A stretch of 64,000 bases of DNA from Helicobacter vulpis (GCF_003660395.1 NZ_QXQT01000003.1:48132-112131); one strand, 5' to 3'. Positions 53,497 through 62,407 are shown, counted from the stretch's first letter. Numbers and translations: made by a program. Notes: a model not told the origin generated them from the letters alone.

Positions 53497-53504
53497 GGGG
53501 GGGG
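53497..53504 (+). repeat. G8 homopolymer that breaks selD
   Basis: Eight G put the two halves of SelD in different frames; seven or ten would restore one frame. The exact length of this tract therefore decides whether the cell makes SelD. Confidence 0.85.
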
Positions 53505-54235
53505 CGCGCAATCAGCGCGCTGAGTATCCTTGCATGGGATCAAGAGCATGTAAGTGTGGAGAGCGTGCAGGCGATCATGCAAGGCTGCTTAGATAAGCTG
53601 AGTGAGTGTACATGCCCTCTTTTGGGCGGGCACAGCCTAAGCGATGTGGAGCAGAAGTTTGGGCTCAGTGTAACCGGGGTGGTAGAAAAGAGTCTATGGC
53701 GCAATGATGGGGCGCAGGTGGGCGATGCGATCCTCTTAAGCAAGCCTTTAGGCAGTGGGATCATCACCACCGCTTTAAAGCGCAAGCTCTTAGAAAGCGC
53801 GCCCCAAGCCATAGAGAGCATGGCGGCTTTGAATTTTAAGGCCATGCAAGTCTTACAAGATTTTAGCGTGCATGCCTGCACGGATGTAACGGGTTTTGGG
53901 CTCGTGGGGCATTTGTGCGAAATGCTCAACCCTGCCATCTCCATAGAGATCAACACGGGCGCAATCCCCCTTTTAGAGGGAGCTTTAGAGCTAGCCAAAC
54001 AGGGGGTGTACCCGGGGGGGAGTGTGGCAAACAAAAAAGCCCTGCAGGCGCGCGTGTGCAACCAAAGCGAACTCCCCGATATACTCTTTTATGACGCGCA
54101 GACTTCTGGGGGGTTGTTAGTGGCTTTGGGGGCTAAAGAGGCGCAAGAGTGCCTAAGAGCTTTGAGAGATTTGGGCGTTGAAGCCACTTGGGTTGGCACT
54201 TGTGTTTGCAAAAGAGAGCCTAGAATCAAGCTTTT

Positions 54236-54598
54236 TTAGTCCCAATCAGAGGGGGATTTGCCCTCCTTGATTTTTTGGATTTTCACTTCATAACGCCTGA
54301 TAGAGGTCAAAGTGTTGTTGTAAGTGCGGCGAAACTTTTCAAAGGACTCGCGAATTTGGTGCATGGGGATTTTATGGCATTTAGAAAAGGCGCGCAAGCG
54401 CAAATAGACATCGTTGAGGGGTTTATAGGCTTGCATGCGCTCAACAAAAAACTGATGGCGGGTAGCGATGTCTTTACAGCCATAGAGATTGCGCTTGCTC
54501 TCCCTAAGATAGATTGCATAAATGGTCTCCTGCTGCCAATACTCCTGCTTGAGTTTATTAAATTCTTGTTGGAGGTCTGAACTTTCCTTGGTTTTCAT
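54236..54598 (-). CDS. Small coiled-coil protein, unknown
   Basis: I do not recognise this 120-residue charged, helical protein. It is rich in Lys, Glu, Arg and Tyr and is likely a coiled coil (LQQEFNKLKQEYWQQETIYA, then FEKFRRTYNNTLTSIRRYE). It has no signal peptide or membrane segment. It ends overlapping the selD stop by four bases on the opposite strand. The gap upstream (54599-54716) is AT-rich. Confidence 0.6.
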   Translation of the reverse strand: MKTKESSDLQQEFNKLKQEYWQQETIYAIYLRESKRNLYGCKDIATRHQFFVERMQAYKPLNDVYLRLRAFSKCHKIPMHQIRESFEKFRRTYNNTLTSIRRYEVKIQKIKEGKSPSDWD

Positions 54599-54716
54599 AG
54601 TCTGGCCTCTAGTTATAAAATTTAGTCTTATTTCTAATAAAAAATGATTTAAAACCCCCTTAATAAGAATCTTAAAAGAGTATTATTATTGTGCTTAAAA
54701 ATAATTTGGCAAGAAA
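54599..54716. other. AT-rich gap with NikR/Fur-like half-sites
   Basis: This 118-bp gap lies upstream of the coiled-coil gene and downstream of the DUF5718 gene. On the plus strand TATTATTATT is followed about ten bases on by AAAATAATT, an imperfect inverted repeat reminiscent of Helicobacter NikR (TATTATT-N11-AATAATA) or Fur boxes. A TATAAC box lies on the minus strand near 54613. These are weak visual matches. Confidence 0.3.
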
Positions 54717-55565
54717 CTAGACAGGATCACCCTCTATGACCACTTCCTGCTGGATATAGGAAATCGCCTTGAGGCGGGTTTTTCCTAGCTGCTGTTTGGA
54801 GACCACTTCAAAGATTTTATCAAAATTATAACGGCGATGGTTGTAAGCGATAATGGTGATGCAATCTCCCTTTTGTAAGAAGTTTTCTTGAGCAAAGGGC
54901 ATGTAGGGCGTGGCCCCGATGGTGATGATGCACTTGGAGACCAAGTGTTGTGCTTTCAAGACCTGCCGCAAGTCCTCTAAACTCCCGGTATCTTTCTGGG
55001 TATTGAGCATTTCTACAATCCAACCTAAAAGTTTGTCGTAGAAATACTCGTATTTGACTAATTTAGAATTTTCCCCATAGACATGAGTTTGGCCCTCTCT
55101 AGTTAGAAATGAAGCGATGGAATAATCATTGCACACTCCCCCATAAACAAAGCGATCGATGAGCAATTTCTCACCCATGCCCTTAGACCCCTTAGAAAAG
55201 TTCTTTTTCTTAGAGAGTCTCTTGGTGTCTAAATTGCGCACAGAAGTGTCGTTAAAGGCCATAAAGTAGTTGGGCACCACGCTCTCTACATACCCCTCTT
55301 TATCATAGATAATCTCGCACTCTAGGGCGATCTCTGGCTCGGCTTGCACATGCAAATTGGCCATTTCCGGGGGCAAAATAATGTAATGGTTGTCAATGCA
55401 ATAACGCCCCAAATACCCATCATCATGGGGGAGGTAAAAGGGGAACAACCCCTTAGGCGCGTCTTTCTCAATGTGCTTCATATTGATAAAAGTGTGGCTT
55501 TCACCTGCCTGTTCTAAATGTCTGGCAAAATTACCCACAACCCCTAATCCGATAAACTTTTCCAT
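54717..55565 (-). CDS. DUF5718-family conserved protein
   Basis: This 282-residue cytoplasmic protein matches, from memory, the DUF5718 family: GVVGNFARHLEQAGE at the start, APKGLFPFYLP, and AEPEIALECEIIY. The last part recalls the metal-binding EPE strand of fumarylacetoacetase-like hydrolases, and the middle has VYGGVCNDYSIASFL. No substrate can be named. It is on the minus strand, 33 bases after the PP-loop gene, and is probably transcribed with it. Confidence 0.7.
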   Translation of the reverse strand: MEKFIGLGVVGNFARHLEQAGESHTFINMKHIEKDAPKGLFPFYLPHDDGYLGRYCIDNHYIILPPEMANLHVQAEPEIALECEIIYDKEGYVESVVPNYFMAFNDTSVRNLDTKRLSKKKNFSKGSKGMGEKLLIDRFVYGGVCNDYSIASFLTREGQTHVYGENSKLVKYEYFYDKLLGWIVEMLNTQKDTGSLEDLRQVLKAQHLVSKCIITIGATPYMPFAQENFLQKGDCITIIAYNHRRYNFDKIFEVVSKQQLGKTRLKAISYIQQEVVIEGDPV

Positions 55566-55598
55566 CTCTAACTCCTCACCGCGCCATTATACACACTC

Positions 55599-56657
55599 TC
55601 AGCCCATGAAGAGATATTTTCGCGCCTCTTCTTTGTGCATAGGGCTTAAGCGCAACAGTACATCGCCCACTTGTACGCGATAAAACATGTCGGGCTGACT
55701 CTTGGCATACCCTAGCACAATTTGGGCGGCCAAACTCTTTTCTTGCGCGCTGGCATGCTTTTCAACAAGCCCTAAAGGCCCTTTGCAATCTAGCAATTCA
55801 ATGCGATCCATCAGAGGGTGCTCCATATCTAGCTTGACATTTTCTAACTCGTTGCGCGCCACCACACAGCGCGCCCCTCCCACCACCATGTAACGCCCCA
55901 CCTTTACGATCACATTGTCTTGTACCACCATTGTTTGTTGGGTGCTTTGACGGTGGGCTTGTAAATCTTTCAATTTTTGACTCACACTTAAATCTGTGAG
56001 CAAACACCCTCCGCTAGGGTTTTCATAATGCTCTAAGCCTAGCTCTTTGATCTTGGCTAGTTGGCGCACACGGCTACGCCCCTGCACATCCCACAACCGC
56101 GTGCGATCCACCCAACTCTGCTTTTCCATAAAGCTAGGCTCTAAGAGTTGCGCGCTCATAGGCCTTAGCAAGAGTTGATCTAAAAATTGGGGTTTATTGG
56201 GGTTATTGCCCTGACGATCCAGCAAGCTATCAAAGCAACTTTCTTGCCCAAAGGCGCGCACCAATTTTTTGACTTGATCCATTGCCTCCCTGCGTTGACT
56301 CTTAGGGCGTTGCCCTAGCACCTCTCCACTGATCACAAAATCTGCCTGTAACTCTAAGAGTTTGTAAAAAGCCTGCCTGAACATATTGGCATGGCAATCA
56401 ATGCAGGGATTAAAATACTTGCCATAGCCATATTTGGGCCTAAAGAGCACCTCATTAAAAAACTGCTCTTGAATATCACAAAAGAGGATTTGCGCCCCCA
56501 CTTGCGCACTGGCTTTTTGCAAATACTCTCTCTTGTCCTTATTGCCCCCAAAGCCGATATTAAAATGCAAGGCGATCACCTCAATGTCCTGTGAAGCCAC
56601 AAGGTGCATGGATAACAAGCTATCCAACCCCCCACTAAATAAGGCTAAGGCTTTCAT
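55599..56657 (-). CDS. PP-loop ATPase, tRNA thiolation-like
   Basis: This 352-residue ATP-pyrophosphatase begins with the PP-loop SGGLDSLLS, followed by FNIGFGG and the cysteine pair CIDCHANMF. The middle has SGEVLGQRPKSQRREAM and NPSGGCLLTD, as in MnmA/ThiI-type tRNA sulphur-transfer enzymes. The C-terminal 130 residues look like the DUF814 (NFACT-R_2-like) domain often fused to this PP-loop. It likely modifies tRNA; the base is not known. It overlaps dnaG by 23 bases, as in H. pylori. Confidence 0.78.
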   Translation of the reverse strand: MKALALFSGGLDSLLSMHLVASQDIEVIALHFNIGFGGNKDKREYLQKASAQVGAQILFCDIQEQFFNEVLFRPKYGYGKYFNPCIDCHANMFRQAFYKLLELQADFVISGEVLGQRPKSQRREAMDQVKKLVRAFGQESCFDSLLDRQGNNPNKPQFLDQLLLRPMSAQLLEPSFMEKQSWVDRTRLWDVQGRSRVRQLAKIKELGLEHYENPSGGCLLTDLSVSQKLKDLQAHRQSTQQTMVVQDNVIVKVGRYMVVGGARCVVARNELENVKLDMEHPLMDRIELLDCKGPLGLVEKHASAQEKSLAAQIVLGYAKSQPDMFYRVQVGDVLLRLSPMHKEEARKYLFMG

Positions 56658-58305
56658 AATAGTCTCCTTTTCTTTGGTGTAATTGCATGATCTTGGCGCG
56701 CAAATCCGTGAGGATTTCTAGGCGCTGTACCGGATCCAAATCCTGATATAGGTTCTCAATCTGGCGTTGTTGTTCTTGATAGCGTGTTTCAAGAAAGGTG
56801 ATGAATTCGCTCTTAAACCCGTTTTCACGCATGGGTAATGAGTTATCCAAACCAATGGCCACTAATCTAGGATCGTCTAGATTGCCTGCAAGCAAAGCTA
56901 GCAATTCGCGCGCCAAGGTCTTAAACAGGGTTACCTCTAAAAAGGGACGCGCGCGCGCTAGCAAGGACGCATCGTTTAAAAGATACTTGAGTAGGAGAGC
57001 TTCTATTCTATCATGGGTGAGCATGTGTTGTGGGGCTGTTGGCAAAAAGGGGGTTTCTTGGGGGGGTTGCAAGCGCACCAATGCGATGGGGATTTCTAAA
57101 AGGTGGGCTAACATCGCTTGGTAATGCTCTTGTAGCAAAGAGGGCAAGCGGTGTAAAAACGCCAGCGCCTCTTGGAGAGTTTGCTGTTTGGCTAGAGGGT
57201 CTTGAAGAGGTGTGTCCGCACACATGGCGCGCAGGACATGTTCGGCAAAGCGCATCGGATGGGCTAAGATCGCGCGCATCGCTGCGCTCTTGCCCTGGGC
57301 TAGCATTTCTGCGGGGTCTAGCCCCTCTTCAAAAAACACTACCCCCCCGCGTCTATTGGCCAGCGCGAGCATCTGCGCGCCCTTAAAAGCTGCCACCCTG
57401 CCCGCCTCATCTGCGTCATAGCCCAAGATGACATCCGGATCAAAGCGCTCTAGCAAGGGTAAATGTTGTTCGGTTAAAGCCGTGCCTAGAGTGGCAACAG
57501 CATTATTAAAACCCACTTGATGGAGCAAGATCACATCTAAATACCCCTCTGTCAAGATGAGTTGTTGACTCTTAGCGATGTGTTGGCGCCCTTGAAAATA
57601 GCCATAGAGCAATTTAGATTTATTAAAGAGGCGACTTTGTGGGGAGTTAACGTATTTAGCCATTTGGGAGTTTTCTTGCAACACCCGCCCCCCAAAGCCC
57701 ACAATCTTACCATTGGGGTTGTGGATGGGGAAGATGAGGCGATTAGAAAAACGCGCATAGATTTTACCCCTCTCATCTTGCCCCAAGACTCCCAAGTCTA
57801 AAAGGGCTTGTTTGTCTAACCTGCGGCGTTGGATAAACTCTAACACCCTAGGACCCAAGCAAAAGCCCAAGCGAAACTCCTGTATGCTTTTAGCCTGCAC
57901 GCCCCGGCTGGCTAAATAATCTTGGGCTTCTTTGTGGTGCTCTAACAAATTTTGATAGCAACGCGTGATCTCTTCTAAGAGGTCTAACTCTTGGGCGGGT
58001 TGGGGTTGGGCGGTGGTGTATTCTAGGGCAACAGAAAACATGTTGGCGAGTTTTTGGGTCGCTTCTACAAAGTCTAGTTTTTCATACTCCATCACAAAGG
58101 TGATCGCATTGCCCGCCTTGCCACAACCAAAGCACTTAAAGCTATTGCGCACAGGGTTGAGGGTAAAACTAGGGGTCTTTTCATCATGAAAGGGGCAGAT
58201 CGCCACATAGAGATTCCCCGCTTTTTTGAGTTCTAGGTAGGTTTGCACCACCGCCACAATGTCGGCGACTTGTTTGAGTTGATCTAGAGATTCTTGGGTG
58301 ATCAT
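56635..58305 (-). CDS. dnaG: DNA primase DnaG
   Basis: DnaG makes RNA primers at the replication fork. The 556-residue protein has a CHC2-type zinc ribbon (CPFHDEKTPSF, then CFGCGKAG), the RNA polymerase domain, TOPRIM residues (LTEGYLDVILLHQ, then GYDADEAGR) and a C-terminal helicase-binding domain. ATG 58305 lies divergent to the groESL promoter. The next gene overlaps the end. The order groEL-groES-dnaG-PP-loop is shared with H. pylori. Confidence 0.95.
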   Translation of the reverse strand: MITQESLDQLKQVADIVAVVQTYLELKKAGNLYVAICPFHDEKTPSFTLNPVRNSFKCFGCGKAGNAITFVMEYEKLDFVEATQKLANMFSVALEYTTAQPQPAQELDLLEEITRCYQNLLEHHKEAQDYLASRGVQAKSIQEFRLGFCLGPRVLEFIQRRRLDKQALLDLGVLGQDERGKIYARFSNRLIFPIHNPNGKIVGFGGRVLQENSQMAKYVNSPQSRLFNKSKLLYGYFQGRQHIAKSQQLILTEGYLDVILLHQVGFNNAVATLGTALTEQHLPLLERFDPDVILGYDADEAGRVAAFKGAQMLALANRRGGVVFFEEGLDPAEMLAQGKSAAMRAILAHPMRFAEHVLRAMCADTPLQDPLAKQQTLQEALAFLHRLPSLLQEHYQAMLAHLLEIPIALVRLQPPQETPFLPTAPQHMLTHDRIEALLLKYLLNDASLLARARPFLEVTLFKTLARELLALLAGNLDDPRLVAIGLDNSLPMRENGFKSEFITFLETRYQEQQRQIENLYQDLDPVQRLEILTDLRAKIMQLHQRKGDYYESLSLI

Positions 58306-58429
58306 GGGCGCATAGTAGCCAAGATAGGCTTATTTGTCAAAAAAGATTATTTATACTCTACTTTATAGATAATATTAGTCTATTTATATAAAGTTTGTTA
58401 AGTAAAATATTTTAATTTTAAAATAAGCC

Positions 58430-58458
58430 TTGACTTATCCTAGAATTTTTGTTATTAT
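58430..58458 (+). promoter_or_regulatory. groESL promoter
   Basis: TTGACT (58430-58435) and TATTAT (58453-58458) are separated by 17 bases, an excellent sigma-70-type promoter. The start would fall inside the CIRCE-like repeat directly downstream, so a bound HrcA would block it. The upstream 58306-58429 is AT-rich and may hold the HspR site used in H. pylori. Confidence 0.75.
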
Positions 58459-58484
58459 TTGGCACTTAAATTTTTAAGTGCTAA
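58459..58484 (+). promoter_or_regulatory. CIRCE-like HrcA operator
   Basis: TTGGCACTT and AAGTGCTAA flank an eight-base AT spacer. This is close to the CIRCE consensus TTAGCACTC-N9-GAGTGCTAA. It overlaps the expected transcription start of groES, so it would repress chaperonin synthesis until heat stress. The arms are divergent by two or three bases and the spacer is one shorter than canonical. Confidence 0.75.
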
Positions 58485-58506
58485 TTTTTGTGCTAAAGGA
58501 GATACA

Positions 58507-58851
58507 ATGTTTAAACCATTAGGTGAAAGAGTGCTAGTTGAAAGACTAGAAGAAGAAAAGAAAACCGCTTCTGGGATTATCATCCCTGACAACGCCAAAG
58601 AAAAACCCCAAATGGGCGTGGTCAAAGCCGTCAGCCATAAAATCAGCGAAGGGTGCAAATGCCTTAAAGAGGGCGATGTGGTGGCGTTTGGCAAGTACAA
58701 AGGCACAGAAATCGTACTAGGCGGGAAAGAATTTATGGTTTTAGAGCTTGAGGATGTGCTAGGCGTGGTGGATTCTTGCTGCCATGGGCATGAGCACGGG
58801 CATAAAAAAGGCGATCACAAACACGAGGGCGACTGCTGTCATAGCCACTAA
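58507..58851 (+). CDS. groES: Co-chaperonin GroES (HspA) with metal-binding tail
   Basis: GroES caps GroEL. The 114-residue protein has the standard 90-residue domain ([16 protein letters not shown]), then a Helicobacter-type C-terminus from about residue 90 with about nine His and four Cys ([13 protein letters not shown] and GDCCHSH), which binds nickel and bismuth in H. pylori HspA. The start at ATG 58507 is preceded by AAAGGAGA. A hairpin lies between it and groEL. The tail links chaperonin expression to metal storage for urease and hydrogenase; this is known for H. pylori. Confidence 0.95.
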   Translation: MFKPLGERVLVERLEEEKKTASGIIIPDNAKEKPQMGVVKAVSHKISEGCKCLKEGDVVAFGKYKGTEIVLGGKEFMVLELEDVLGVVDSCCHGHEHGHKKGDHKHEGDCCHSH

Positions 58852-58862
58852 GCTAGACTTTG

Positions 58863-58882
58863 GGGGCGTTTTAGCGCGCCCC
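58863..58882 (+). other. Intercistronic hairpin between groES and groEL
   Basis: GGGGCG pairs with CGCCCC across an eight-base loop in the 62-bp spacer. It has no T run, so it is more likely an mRNA-stability or attenuation element than a full terminator. groEL has its own AAAAAGGA ribosome site downstream. Confidence 0.45.
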
Positions 58883-58913
58883 TCCCATTCATACAACAAA
58901 AAAAGGACAAACA

Positions 58914-60560
58914 ATGGCAACTAAAGAGATCAAATTTTCAGACAACGCACGCAATAAACTTTTTGAAGGCGTGAAACAACTCAATGACGCAGTTAAGGTT
59001 ACCATGGGACCTCGCGGGCGCAATGTGCTCATTCAAAAAAGCTATGGCGCGCCTAGCATTACTAAAGATGGCGTGAGCGTGGCTAAAGAAATTGAGCTCG
59101 CCTGCCCTGTAGCCAACATGGGCGCGCAACTGGTTAAAGAAGTGGCGAGCAAAACTGCCGATGCGGCTGGGGATGGCACCACCACCGCCACCGTTTTAGC
59201 TTACAGCATTTTTAAAGAAGGTTTGCGCAACATTACCGCTGGGGCTAACCCTATTGAAGTCAAACGCGGGATGGATAAAGCCAGCGAAGCCATCATTGCC
59301 GAGCTGAAAAAATCTAGCAAAAAAGTGGGCGGCAAAGAAGAAATCACCCAAGTTGCGACCATTTCGGCTAACTCCGATGAAAAAATCGGCAAATTAATCG
59401 CCGATGCAATGGAAAAAGTGGGCAAAGACGGCGTGATCACCGTTGAAGAAGCTAAGGGAATTGAAGACGAACTAGATGTGGTTGAGGGCATGCAATTTGA
59501 TCGTGGCTATCTCTCTCCCTACTTTGTTACCAACGCCGAAAAAATGACCACCCAGCTAGAAAACGCTTACATTTTGCTCACCGATAAGAAAATCTCTAGC
59601 ATGAAAGACATTTTGCCCTTGTTGGAGCGCACCATGAAAGAGGGCAAACCCCTTTTGATCATCGCTGAAGACATTGAGGGCGAAGCGCTCACAACTCTAG
59701 TGGTCAATAAACTTAGGGGTGTACTCAATGTGGCAGCGGTCAAAGCCCCCGGCTTTGGCGATCGCCGTAAAGAAATGCTCAAAGACATCGCAATCCTTAC
59801 AGGCGGGCAAGTGATCTCTGAAGAGCTAGGCAAAACCCTAGAAAACGCCGATGTGAGCGATCTAGGCGTGGCGGCGCGCATTGTGATTGACAAAGACAAC
59901 ACCACCATCGTGGATGGCAAGGGTCAAGCGCATGCCGTTAAAGATCGCATCGCCCAAATCAAAACCCAAATTGAATCCACCACCAGCGATTACGATAAAG
60001 AAAAGCTCCAAGAACGCCTAGCCAAACTCAGCGGTGGCGTGGCGGTGATTAAAGTGGGTGCGGCTTCTGAAGTGGAAATGAAAGAAAAGAAAGATCGCGT
60101 AGATGACGCGCTTTCTGCCACCAAAGCCGCCGTAGAAGAGGGCATTGTGATTGGTGGGGGCGCGGCTCTCATCCGTGCCGCCCAAAAAGTGCATTTAGAA
60201 TTGCACGAAGATGAAAAAGTGGGCTATGAAATCATCAAACGCGCCATTAAAGCTCCTCTAGCCCAAATTGCGGCCAATGCGGGTTACGATCGCGGTGTGG
60301 TGGTCAATGAGGTAGAAAAGCACAAAGAAGCCCATTTTGGTTTCAACGCGAGCAATGGCGAATATGTGGATATGTTTAAAGCGGGCATCATTGACCCCCT
60401 CAAAGTAGCGCGCATCGCTTTGCAAAATGCGGTGTCTGTCTCTAGCCTGCTCTTAACCACAGAAGCCACTGTACACGAAGTTAAAGAAGACAAACCAGCT
60501 CCGGCTATGCCTGATATGGGTGGCATGGGCGGTATGGGTGGCATGGGCGGTATGATGTAG
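58914..60560 (+). CDS. groEL: Chaperonin GroEL
   Basis: This 548-residue chaperonin folds proteins in its ring chamber with GroES. It has [10 protein letters not shown] and [11 protein letters not shown] for ATP, and the C-terminal tail [13 protein letters not shown]. It follows groES on the same transcript. The accessory methyltransferase starts 46 bases after its end. Confidence 0.97.
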   Translation: MATKEIKFSDNARNKLFEGVKQLNDAVKVTMGPRGRNVLIQKSYGAPSITKDGVSVAKEIELACPVANMGAQLVKEVASKTADAAGDGTTTATVLAYSIFKEGLRNITAGANPIEVKRGMDKASEAIIAELKKSSKKVGGKEEITQVATISANSDEKIGKLIADAMEKVGKDGVITVEEAKGIEDELDVVEGMQFDRGYLSPYFVTNAEKMTTQLENAYILLTDKKISSMKDILPLLERTMKEGKPLLIIAEDIEGEALTTLVVNKLRGVLNVAAVKAPGFGDRRKEMLKDIAILTGGQVISEELGKTLENADVSDLGVAARIVIDKDNTTIVDGKGQAHAVKDRIAQIKTQIESTTSDYDKEKLQERLAKLSGGVAVIKVGAASEVEMKEKKDRVDDALSATKAAVEEGIVIGGGAALIRAAQKVHLELHEDEKVGYEIIKRAIKAPLAQIAANAGYDRGVVVNEVEKHKEAHFGFNASNGEYVDMFKAGIIDPLKVARIALQNAVSVSSLLLTTEATVHEVKEDKPAPAMPDMGGMGGMGGMGGMM

Positions 60561-60590
60561 CCTTGCCTTTGCTTTTTGGAGGGGGCAAGG
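60561..60590 (+). terminator. Possible groEL terminator hairpin
   Basis: CCTTGCC (60561-60567) pairs with GGCAAGG (60584-60590) around a T-rich loop, right after the groEL stop. No T run follows. The AAGGAG ribosome site of the methyltransferase overlaps the 3' arm, so it could also limit translation of that gene. Confidence 0.4.
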
Positions 60591-60606
60591 AGGGGGAATT
60601 TCTGCT

Positions 60607-61518
60607 ATGTATTCAGTCAAAAAATCTCTTTTCTTAGAAAATCTGCGTTCCCAAAAGTTGCGCTACAAACGCTACACTAAAAGCCCTTTGCGCTATGGCG
60701 GGGGTAAATCTTTGGCGGTGGGCTTTATCTTAGAACACATGCCCGCTCGCCTCACAAGGGTTATTAGCCCTTTTATGGGCGGAGGGAGTGTGGAAATCGC
60801 CTGTGCTAGAGAACTGGGCTTAGAGGTGTTGGCTTTTGACATTTTTGATATTTTGGTGAATTTTTGGCAGGTGCTCTTAAAAGATAAAGCGCGTCTTTAT
60901 GAAGCCCTGCTTGCACTAAAACCCACGCAAGACACTTATAACACCATTAAAGCCGAGCTCAAAGCGCATTATCAAAAAGAGCGCGTATTAGACCCGCTCA
61001 TTCTAGCGCGGGATTATTATTTTAACTTCAACTTGAGTTATGGCCCCGGGTTTTTGGGCTGGATGAGCAAGATTTATACCGATGAAAAACGCTACCACAA
61101 TGCCCTAGCTAAGTTAAAAAACTTTGATGCCCCCACTTTAAGCGTGCAATGTGCAGACTTTAAGGAAGTGCTTTTAGCCTACCCTAATGACTTTGCCTAT
61201 TTAGACCCACCTTACTTTTTAGAGGGAGATTCTAAGATGTTTAAAGGGATTTATCCCATGCGCAATTTTCCCATACACCATAATGGTTTTGCCCATGAGC
61301 AATTAGCCCAAATGCTTAAAAATCGCCCCGGACCCTTTATTTTGAGTTATAATGATTGCGCCTTTGTACGGGAGGCGTATCAAGATTTTAACATTGTTGA
61401 ATTGGCATGGCAATACACGATGGGGCAGGGAGAAACCAGAATGGGCAAAAACCGCCTTGAGCGGGGCGATGTGGGGTATGTGAAAAAGTCTCATGAACTT
61501 TTAATTATTAAGGAGTGA
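60607..61518 (+). CDS. Adenine-specific DNA methyltransferase (D12 class)
   Basis: This 303-residue enzyme is an N6-adenine methyltransferase of the D12/Dam class. Motif I is an altered LRYGGGKSLAVGFIL with FMGGGSVEIAC close by, and motif IV is YLDPPYFLEG. It would protect host DNA from the adjacent endonuclease. The recognition site cannot be read from the sequence. Ribosome site and gene position directly after groEL suggest that it was inserted there. The next gene starts two bases after its stop. Confidence 0.85.
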   Translation: MYSVKKSLFLENLRSQKLRYKRYTKSPLRYGGGKSLAVGFILEHMPARLTRVISPFMGGGSVEIACARELGLEVLAFDIFDILVNFWQVLLKDKARLYEALLALKPTQDTYNTIKAELKAHYQKERVLDPLILARDYYFNFNLSYGPGFLGWMSKIYTDEKRYHNALAKLKNFDAPTLSVQCADFKEVLLAYPNDFAYLDPPYFLEGDSKMFKGIYPMRNFPIHHNGFAHEQLAQMLKNRPGPFILSYNDCAFVREAYQDFNIVELAWQYTMGQGETRMGKNRLERGDVGYVKKSHELLIIKE

Positions 61519-61520
61519 AA

Positions 61521-62147
61521 ATGCGCATTTTAGAAGTCAAAACAGCCTTTAAAATCGCAGATGTGGAGTTTGTGCCCGGTAGTACAAAACTTAACTTCAA
61601 TTATCTTAAAGAATTGAAAGATGAAGACCACAATCCCCTACCCCAAAGCATTTTGACTAAAAATATCGCCCGGGTGTATTTAATTGTTGTGGATGGGATG
61701 ATTAAAAAGATCGGGGGCTCTCAAGCACAAGGGGGGATTAAAAACACCTTAGAAATTTATAGAGATGGGGGTGTGAAAGGGAGACCGAGCATCCGCAGTT
61801 TTGGGATTTGGTATTTTCTCTACCACACCATTTTATCGGACAAAAAGATAGAATTTTACATGATTTATCAAGATAATTTTAAGGCGCATGTTAAAGGTTT
61901 ATTAGGGCTACACGAAGTGCCTGACGCTTCTCTTAGCTATAAATTTTTAGAAAATGCGTGTCTATTAGATTACCAAAAAGTGATGGGGTGTTACCCTGAG
62001 TGGAATGTCCAAGAGCAGGGCAAGGATTGGCCCAGTGAGGCTAAAGACACCCACGCCCGCCTTTTACAAAACGCCCAACTGAGGAAGAAGAAAATTAAAA
62101 GAGGGGCGATCAAAGATCCCAAGATAGATAATCTAAATGGGGTTTAA
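61521..62147 (+). CDS. Candidate restriction endonuclease (GIY-YIG-like)
   Basis: This 209-residue protein is probably the endonuclease partner of the methyltransferase, because it follows it at once and has no other known role. Its sequence has the shape of a GIY-YIG nuclease: VYLIVVDGMIKKIGGSQ is like the first two strands (the YIG position reads KIGGS) seen in Hpy188I and Eco29kI, followed by a Tyr/Arg-containing helix and a KFLENA segment where the metal-binding Glu would be. The C-terminus is basic (LRKKKIKRGAIK). ATG 61521, after AAGGAG, is preferred over an earlier GTG inside the methyltransferase stop. Confidence 0.6.
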   Translation: MRILEVKTAFKIADVEFVPGSTKLNFNYLKELKDEDHNPLPQSILTKNIARVYLIVVDGMIKKIGGSQAQGGIKNTLEIYRDGGVKGRPSIRSFGIWYFLYHTILSDKKIEFYMIYQDNFKAHVKGLLGLHEVPDASLSYKFLENACLLDYQKVMGCYPEWNVQEQGKDWPSEAKDTHARLLQNAQLRKKKIKRGAIKDPKIDNLNGV

Positions 62148-62149
62148 CT

Positions 62150-62407
62150 TCATTGTCTCACTTTACTCACTTGGGCATCAAAGCGCAGGAAATAACGCCC
62201 CACCTTGATGATCTCCTCCAAGCGTTCGCTATGTAGGGCGTTTTTGATCATCTCATAGAAGATGGTGGGGGGATGAAATGGGGAGAGGAGAGTTTTAACA
62301 TGGGGGGGGGGTTTAGCACAATGCAAGTGCTCTTTTTGCGCGCGAGCCGGGGTTAAGCAGTATGCTTTGAAGCCGTTAGCGAGTGTGGGGTTAAGATTAA
62401 GCGGCAT
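62150..62407 (-). CDS. Small unknown gene with C10 phase-variable tract
   Basis: This 85-residue frame is convergent with the restriction gene. A run of ten G on the plus strand (62302-62311), ten C in the coding strand, encodes a Pro-rich stretch near residue 33. The C-terminal half (FYEMIKNALHSERLEEIIKVG) looks like real protein, while I do not recognise the family. Change in the tract would alter the reading frame before that half. It may be a phase-variable gene or a remnant of something longer. It has no signal peptide. Confidence 0.4.
   Translation of the reverse strand: MPLNLNPTLANGFKAYCLTPARAQKEHLHCAKPPPHVKTLLSPFHPPTIFYEMIKNALHSERLEEIIKVGRYFLRFDAQVSKVRQ
62302..62311 (-). repeat. G10/C10 homopolymer tract
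   Basis: Ten G on the plus strand, the longest homopolymer in this window that I can see. It lies inside the small minus-strand gene at 62150-62407, in the range where Helicobacter phase-variable genes have their switches. Confidence 0.85.

Larger units (their letters stand above)
53228..54239 (+). pseudogene. selD: Selenophosphate synthetase SelD with Sec codon and G8 frameshift
   Basis: SelD makes selenophosphate from selenide and ATP. TTG 53228, four bases after AAGGAG, begins an N-terminus reading RCAG, then UGA (53267-53269), then AAKVGLED. This is the active-site position, where SelD has Cys or Sec, so UGA should be selenocysteine. A stop-free region of about 230 bases follows in the same frame. 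At a run of eight G (53497-53504) the frame breaks: with seven G it would read KGGRAISALSILAWD and continue to the normal end with DVTGFGLVGHL. The gene therefore looks switched off, or the assembly has one G too many. It follows cysE by one base. Confidence 0.85.
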
